Shown one piece after another: positions 26,985 to 31,391 of a DNA stretch of 31,391 nucleotides (its first letter is position 1; every line of letters begins with the position of its first letter). The position numbers and the translations under genes are program-made. The notes under the pieces were generated by a model that saw only the letters and a program-made list of their open reading frames with translations, did no database searches and was not told where the DNA came from. Source of the DNA: an uncultured Desulfobacterium sp. (GTDB lineage Bacteria > Desulfobacterota > Desulfobacteria > Desulfobacterales > Desulfobacteraceae); contig CAKZLA010000114.1 in assembly GCA_937124525.1 (NCBI GenBank), positions 1 to 31,391 on the forward strand, read 5' to 3'.

Positions 26985-28235
26985 ATGGCATTTCAATGCA
27001 TTGCCGGGCTGATTGTATTTATTGTCCTGTCCTGGTCCGTGAGTGAAAACCCCAGGGCGGTAAAATTAAAAATCATACTCACCGGACTTTTTATTCAGCT
27101 GCTGCTGGCGGTGATCCTGTTGAAACTGCCCTTTTTCAGACAAATTTTCATTGCCCTGAACGGTGCGGTGCTGGGTCTGGTTGAGGCATGCAAAGCCGGG
27201 ACATCCATGGTGTTTGGATACCTTGGTGGGGGGGCATTACCTTTCTCTGAGTCCTTTCCCGGGGCCTCTTATATCTTGGCATTCCAGGCCTTGCCCCTTT
27301 TAATCCTCATGAGCGCCATCTCTTCCCTGCTCTTTTACTGGAAAATTCTACCCGCCCTGGTAAAAGTCTTTTCCTGGGCCTTGAAAAAAACCTTTGGGCT
27401 GGGAGGGGCCGAAGGGGTGGGGGTGTCTGCCAATATTTTTGTGGGCATGATAGAATCGCCTCTCTTTATCCGGCCCTATTTTCCAGAACTCACCCGCAGT
27501 GAACTTTTTTCCCTCATGACCACGGGCATGGCCACCATTGCCGGAACCGTCATGGTGTTATATGCCACGTTACTCAAAGACACCATCCCCGATGTATTGG
27601 GCCATATTTTGGTGGCCTCCATCATCAGTGCCCCGGCGGCCATCACCGTGGCAAAGACAATGATCCCGGAAACCTTGCCCGTAACATCTGGAGATGCCAT
27701 CCCCCCGGAAACCGCCTCCAGCTCCATGGATGCCGTCACCCAGGGCACCACCCAGGGGGTACAGCTATTTATCAACGTCGTTGCCATGCTCATGGTATTG
27801 GTGGCCCTTGTTTACATTGTGGACCTCTTTCTGGGCCTCATACCCCACTTCCAGGGAGCGGCCTTTACCTTAAAGCGCCTTCTGGGATGGATCATGGCTC
27901 CGGTGGCTTGGCTCATGGGAATTCCCTGGCATGAGGCCCATACAGCAGGATCATTGATGGGGACCAAAACCATTTTAAATGAATTTCTGGCCTACATGGA
28001 GCTTGGCAACCTCCCCAAGGAAGCGTTAAGCCCAAACAGCCGCCTCATCCTAACCTATGCCATGTGTGGATTTGCCAATCCCGGCAGCCTTGGCATCATG
28101 ATCGGTGGCATGGGAACCATGGCGCCTGACCGCAGAAGTGAGATTGCTTCACTGGGAATACGGGCCGTCTTTGCTGGTACCATTGCCACCTGCATGACCG
28201 GGGCCATTGTGGGGTTAATCACCGCCATGGGGTAA
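26985..28235 (+). CDS. Concentrative nucleoside transporter (CNT/NupC-type)
   Basis: The protein has 416 residues with about ten hydrophobic segments. The N-terminal Nucleos_tra2_N-like helices are followed by LNGAVLGLVEACKAGTSMVFGYLGGG, a gate-like region, and the family core VGVSANIFVGMIESPLFIRPY and CGFANPGSLGIMIGGMGTMAPDRRSE. CNT proteins import nucleosides with sodium or protons. AAAGGAG precedes the ATG. The 12-bp gap to the metal permease gene suggests cotranscription, an unusual pairing of metal and nucleoside uptake. The substrate is inferred from the family. Confidence 0.9.
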   Translation: MAFQCIAGLIVFIVLSWSVSENPRAVKLKIILTGLFIQLLLAVILLKLPFFRQIFIALNGAVLGLVEACKAGTSMVFGYLGGGALPFSESFPGASYILAFQALPLLILMSAISSLLFYWKILPALVKVFSWALKKTFGLGGAEGVGVSANIFVGMIESPLFIRPYFPELTRSELFSLMTTGMATIAGTVMVLYATLLKDTIPDVLGHILVASIISAPAAITVAKTMIPETLPVTSGDAIPPETASSSMDAVTQGTTQGVQLFINVVAMLMVLVALVYIVDLFLGLIPHFQGAAFTLKRLLGWIMAPVAWLMGIPWHEAHTAGSLMGTKTILNEFLAYMELGNLPKEALSPNSRLILTYAMCGFANPGSLGIMIGGMGTMAPDRRSEIASLGIRAVFAGTIATCMTGAIVGLITAMG

Positions 28236-28279
28236 TGGCTTGCTGGATTAGTGAGTTGGTGGGCAAATAAATGTTAAGG

Positions 28280-28395
28280 AAAATGGCTCATCGCGGATTA
28301 GTGTGAAACTCAGAGAGTTGCAGAAGAAATTCTATAAAAAGCCATTTTGTTTCAATATGTTATTCAATATTGCCGTATTGACATCACGCTAATCC
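28280..28395. repeat. Nested inverted repeats in the gap after the nucleoside transporter
   Basis: GGATTAGTGTGA at 28295-28306 faces TCACGCTAATCC at 28384-28395 with one mismatch. Inside and overlapping, AAAATGGCT at 28280-28288 faces AGCCATTTT at 28340-28348. A further GGATTAGTGAG occurs at about 28245. The 28236-28672 gap otherwise holds no supported gene; a 61-codon frame at 28417 has no ribosome-binding site or domain. Confidence 0.5.
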
Positions 28396-28620
28396 ACAAA
28401 AAGCCAGAAAAATTCAATGCATGGGAATCTAAAAAGCCCACCGTACAAATATACCAATTACCCCTGCACTCTGGAACCCCTCGGGCCGCTTCATCCACAA
28501 ATCCATGACTCAGTTGATTTTATGGCACATAGATACAATATATTGGTTTTCAAGTCACAAAAACCCCACATGTCGTGTGTCTATTTTAAAAAAACCGACT
28601 AAATCAACAGCTTCATCCAT

Positions 28621-28660
28621 AAACCTATAAACCTATAAACCTATAAACCTATAAACCTAA
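28621..28660 (+). repeat. Five tandem 8-bp repeats before fmdE-type gene
   Basis: AAACCTAT is repeated from 28621, with the fifth copy ending AAACCTAA, directly before the AGGAG at 28661-28665. Each unit contains a TATAAA-like junction. The array replaces the region just upstream of the ribosome-binding site, where copy-number change would alter promoter or leader spacing. Confidence 0.9.
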
Positions 28661-28672
28661 AGGAGATAAAAC

Positions 28673-29290
28673 ATGAAATGTACCATAGACAAGGAAACCA
28701 TTGAAAAAACAATTGCCTTCCACGGTCATACCTGCCCGGGACTGGCCATTGGCATCCGTCTTTCCGAACTTGCCATTCAGCAACTCCAGATTGACAAGGC
28801 AAAAAAGCCGGTGTGTGTGGCGGAAACGGACATGTGCGCCCTGGATGCCGTCCAGTTCCTCACCGGATGCAGCTTTGGCAAGGGCAACCTGGTACATAAA
28901 GATTATGGAAAATCAGGGTTTACCTTCTTTGACAGAGAGGCAGAAAAGGGATTTCGAGCCCTTTTCCTGGAAAGTTTTCGAAGCAATGATCCCAATCGGG
29001 AAATCCTGGGCAGACTCATGGGAAAAATAACAGCAGGCACCGCCACCCCCGAGGAACATGAACAGTGCAACACACTTCGAAAAACCGCCATAACACGCAT
29101 CATGGAGGCCGATCTGGATGAGTTATTCAGCGTGGAAGAGGTCTCCACCCCCCCGGTGCGACCAGCCCAGATTCTTGCAAGTATCCAGTGCGAAGCCTGT
29201 GGAGAGACGACCATGGAGTCCAGGATAAGACGGTATGGGGGACGGTATCTTTGCATCCCCTGCTTCATGGCAACCGAACAAAAAATCTAA
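28673..29290 (+). CDS. fmdE: FmdE-family protein with C-terminal zinc finger
   Basis: This is a 205-residue protein. FHGHTCPGLAIGIR at 16-29 and the Cys-rich AETDMCALDAVQFLTGCSFGKGN at 50-72 (Cys21, Cys55, Cys66) are hallmarks of the FmdE domain, first linked to molybdenum formylmethanofuran dehydrogenase and common in sulfate reducers. The C-terminus has a CxxC..CxxC finger (Cys173, Cys176, Cys194, Cys197). The exact role is not established; a metal or molybdopterin-linked role is the usual suggestion. AGGAG lies seven bases before the ATG. No formylmethanofuran dehydrogenase genes are seen nearby. Confidence 0.9.
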   Translation: MKCTIDKETIEKTIAFHGHTCPGLAIGIRLSELAIQQLQIDKAKKPVCVAETDMCALDAVQFLTGCSFGKGNLVHKDYGKSGFTFFDREAEKGFRALFLESFRSNDPNREILGRLMGKITAGTATPEEHEQCNTLRKTAITRIMEADLDELFSVEEVSTPPVRPAQILASIQCEACGETTMESRIRRYGGRYLCIPCFMATEQKI

Positions 29291-29403
29291 GTAAATATCC
29301 GGCCAGCACCCCATATTCACCTATGGTTTGGCCTGCCCACCTTAGCATTAGTATGCTACGCAGTCCCAAATACCCAAATATGGGGCACTGGCCAAACATT
29401 TAC
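29291..29403. repeat. 113-bp inverted-repeat element after the FmdE gene
   Basis: The arms 29291-29317 and 29377-29403 are inverted copies of 27 bp with about five mismatches (ends GTAAAT and ATTTAC; cores GGCCAG..CCCCATATT). Between them is a second dyad, TAGCAT-tagt-ATGCTA. It begins immediately after the stop codon. It has no coding capacity and looks like a miniature inverted-repeat element or a structured 3' end. Confidence 0.75.
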
Positions 29404-29448
29404 ATTACCAACCCGAATATTGACCAGCAAAAGGAGTTAATCCCAAAC

Positions 29449-29493
29449 AAAAAAAAGGGGATGTCAACGGTATCGTTGACATCCCCTTTTTTT
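29449..29493. terminator. Strong bidirectional terminator
   Basis: GGGGATGTCAACG at 29457-29469 pairs perfectly with CGTTGACATCCCC at 29474-29486 around a 4-nt loop, flanked by eight A and seven T residues. It can end both the fmdE transcript (plus) and the tRNA transcript (minus). Confidence 0.95.
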
Positions 29494-29504
29494 GATCTTT
29501 TTAA

Positions 29505-29582
29505 TGGCGGGAGCGACCGGACTCGAACCGGCGACCTCCTGCGTGACAGGCAGGCGTTCTAACCAAACTGAACTACGCCCCC
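29505..29582 (-). tRNA. tRNA-Asp (anticodon GTC)
   Basis: The acceptor GGGGGCG pairs with CGCTCCC (one G-T). The anticodon arm is CCTGC-CTGTCAC-GCAGG with GTC, the T-arm GCCGG-TTCGAGT-CCGGT, then discriminator G and CCA encoded. It lies 23 bp downstream of tRNA-Val(TAC). Confidence 0.96.
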
Positions 29583-29605
29583 GCATTAAGTGATCGTTTT
29601 AGAGG

Positions 29606-29681
29606 TGGTGGGCGAAACAGGGCTCGAACCTGTGACTTCAACCTTGTAAGGGTTGCACTCTACCAACTGAGTTATTCGCCC
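29606..29681 (-). tRNA. tRNA-Val (anticodon TAC)
   Basis: The acceptor GGGCGAA pairs with TTCGCCC, the anticodon arm is CAACC-CTTACAA-GGTTG with TAC, the T-arm is ACAGG-TTCGAGC-CCTGT, and discriminator A with CCA is encoded. It follows lon by 57 bp with no terminator seen between them. A second Val tRNA with CAC is at 13820. Confidence 0.96.
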
Positions 29682-29738
29682 CCTCAAAAACGAGACAATA
29701 TATATATTTAATCCCTCCGGGTGTCAAGCAAAAAAAAT

Positions 29739-31391
29739 CTATTCTTTATTTTTTTCCATCAAGGCCAGGGAAAGCACCTCATCCATCTCTTCCACCAGAA
29801 CAATGTCCAGTTGTTTCCTGATGGATGAAGGGAGTTCAGAAATATCTTTTTCATTCTCATGGGATATAATCACCCGTTTGATGCCACTGGCATGGGCCGC
29901 CAGAAGTTTCTCTTTAAGCCCCCCCACGGGCAGAACTCGCCCTCTCAGGGTAATCTCTCCAGTCATGGCTGTTTTTCGATCCACGGCCCGTCCGGACAAC
30001 ACCGACACCACTGCCGTGCAAATGGAAATGCCCGCCGATGGTCCATCCTTTGGAATGGCCCCTTCGGGCACATGGATATGGATATCCAGTGTTTTATAAA
30101 AATCTTCCGGGATATCCAGGGATTGACTCCGGGATCTGACATAGCTCACGGCCGCCGATGCTGACTCCTGCATAACCTCCCCGAGCTTTCCTGTCACCTT
30201 TACATTGCCCTTACCCGGCATGGTAACGGTTTCTATGGTTAAAAGCTGCCCCCCAGCCTGGGTCCAGGCAAGCCCTGTCACAATACCAACACCATCTTTT
30301 TTTTCAAGAACCCCATTGCGGAAACGGGGCTGCCCCAAATGCTTGGCAACGGTTCTGGCAGAAACATTTTTCAGTTTTTCATCACCGGTCTGGACAATGT
30401 GTCTGGCAATCTTTCGCAACACCGATGAAATTTCCCGCTCAAGGTTTCTGACGCCAGCTTCCCGGGTGTACTCCTTGATGATGCTCAACACCGCATTTTG
30501 GGAAAAAGTCACCCGTTTTTCATCCAGCCCGTTGAGTTCCAACTGCTTGGGGATGAGAAATCCATGGGCAATTTTTTCCTTTTCGTACTCGGTGTATCCA
30601 GAAATGCGAATCACCTCCATGCGGTCCTGCAAGGGCGCTGGAATATCATGGAGAGTATTGGCCGTTGTGATGAATAAAATATCGGATAAATCATAGTCCA
30701 CATCCAGGTAATGATCATTAAATGTGGAATTCTGTTCAGGGTCCAGCACTTCCAAGAGCGCAGAAGAGGGGTCTCCCCGGAAATCCGTGCTCATCTTATC
30801 CACCTCGTCCAGGCAAAATACAGGATTGCTGTAACCGGTTTTCTTCAGTGTCTGGATGATCTTACCGGGCATGGCACCAATGTAAGTACGTCGATGACCC
30901 CGGATTTCCGCCTCATCCCGCACCCCGCCCAGGGAAATCCGGGCAAAGGAACGTCCCATGGCCCGGGCCACGGAGCGAGCCAGGGAAGTTTTTCCCACCC
31001 CTGGAGGCCCCACCAGACAAAGAATAGGCCCACGGATCTTTTTAACTAAAACCTGGACCGCCAGGAACTCAAGAATCCGTTCCTTGGGTTTTTCAAGACC
31101 ATAGTGATCCTCATTGAGAATACTTTCCGCCTTAACAATGTCGGTCTTCACCCGGCTTTTCCGGTACCATGGCAGGGAGGTAATCCACTCAATATAATTT
31201 CTCACCACGGTGGCCTCGGAGGACATGGGAGACATCATCTTGAGTTTTTCAAACTCCCGTCTCACCACGGCTGCAGCCTCTTTGGGCAAGCGTTTTTTCT
31301 TGATATCCCGCTCAAGATCCTGATATTCCTGCTGTGCAGATCCCTCATCCCCCATTTCTTTCTGGATGGCCCGCATCTGCTCATTGAGATA
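29739..31391 (-). CDS. lon: ATP-dependent protease Lon (5' end beyond the window)
   Basis: The frame stays open to the window edge, where it reads [14 protein letters not shown], about residue 230 of the usual ~780-800, so roughly 550 C-terminal residues are present. The helical N-domain end is followed by AAA+ Walker [18 protein letters not shown], Walker [10 protein letters not shown] and the sensor [17 protein letters not shown]. The protease domain has PKDGPSAG with the catalytic Ser and [19 protein letters not shown] with the catalytic Lys, so the serine-lysine dyad is intact. Lon degrades misfolded and regulatory proteins, including antitoxins such as VapB. tRNA-Val and tRNA-Asp follow on the same strand. 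Confidence 0.97.
   Translation of the reverse strand, partial: YLNEQMRAIQKEMGDEGSAQQEYQDLERDIKKKRLPKEAAAVVRREFEKLKMMSPMSSEATVVRNYIEWITSLPWYRKSRVKTDIVKAESILNEDHYGLEKPKERILEFLAVQVLVKKIRGPILCLVGPPGVGKTSLARSVARAMGRSFARISLGGVRDEAEIRGHRRTYIGAMPGKIIQTLKKTGYSNPVFCLDEVDKMSTDFRGDPSSALLEVLDPEQNSTFNDHYLDVDYDLSDILFITTANTLHDIPAPLQDRMEVIRISGYTEYEKEKIAHGFLIPKQLELNGLDEKRVTFSQNAVLSIIKEYTREAGVRNLEREISSVLRKIARHIVQTGDEKLKNVSARTVAKHLGQPRFRNGVLEKKDGVGIVTGLAWTQAGGQLLTIETVTMPGKGNVKVTGKLGEVMQESASAAVSYVRSRSQSLDIPEDFYKTLDIHIHVPEGAIPKDGPSAGISICTAVVSVLSGRAVDRKTAMTGEITLRGRVLPVGGLKEKLLAAHASGIKRVIISHENEKDISELPSSIRKQLDIVLVEEMDEVLSLALMEKNKE

Noticed and set aside
28417..28602. 61-codon ORF before the FmdE-family gene
   Set aside because: No ribosome-binding site, no domain, low-complexity composition, and it lies in an AT-rich gap with inverted repeats.

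Overview
The window looks like chromosomal DNA of a Gram-negative, anaerobic, probably sulfate-reducing member of the Desulfobacterota (Desulfobacteraceae-like). This is an inference from gene content: an FmdE-family protein, two malic enzymes with a dicarboxylate carrier, an NtrC-type regulator with a matching sigma-54 promoter, a lipobox protein, and a divergent second Hsp70 set. There is no rRNA or taxonomic marker. Base composition is moderate. Intergenic regions are long and rich in dispersed palindromic repeats. I see no complete insertion sequence, prophage or CRISPR array.

Layout. (1) 1-3060: a coiled-coil membrane protein, a solitary leuB, and a vapBC toxin-antitoxin pair. A 70-bp vapBC scar lies before leuB and a leuB 3'-end remnant lies after vapBC, so the region looks like a duplicated vapBC-leuB block that decayed reciprocally. 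(2) 3061-13700: a C4-dicarboxylate block. It holds a short malic enzyme and an SLC13/DASS carrier on the minus strand, then a Cache-HAMP-PAS histidine kinase, a sigma-54 response regulator, a thiamine-binding-type (MTH1187/DUF77) protein, a long NAD-type malic enzyme and a 34-residue lipoprotein on the plus strand. A good -24/-12 promoter precedes the carrier, which suggests that the two-component pair controls malate or succinate uptake and conversion to pyruvate. (3) 13776-15234: tRNA-Val(CAC) with promoter and terminator, then a DUF4143 AAA ATPase preceded by a 62-bp palindrome. (4) 15377-24490, all minus strand: a metallo-beta-lactamase/cyclic-nucleotide-binding fusion, a 919-residue TPR-like protein with an Asp/Tyr-rich tract, a J-like protein with SPE in place of HPD, a GrpE-like protein, a non-canonical Hsp70 and a small zinc-ribbon protein. 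This chaperone set is the best candidate for an undescribed system. (5) 25355-28235: a metal ABC ATPase and permease with a CNT-type nucleoside transporter, tightly spaced. (6) 28621-31391: an FmdE-family protein behind five copies of an 8-bp repeat, a 113-bp inverted-repeat element, a strong bidirectional terminator, tRNA-Asp(GTC) and tRNA-Val(TAC) on the minus strand, and the C-terminal two thirds of Lon protease running off the window.

At least three dispersed intergenic repeat families recur: a ~85-bp two-hairpin element (five copies), a ~95-bp element with inverted ends (two copies), and an ~82-bp element (two full copies and one partial inverted copy). The hairpin family keeps its architecture while the stem sequences change together, which points to selection on structure.
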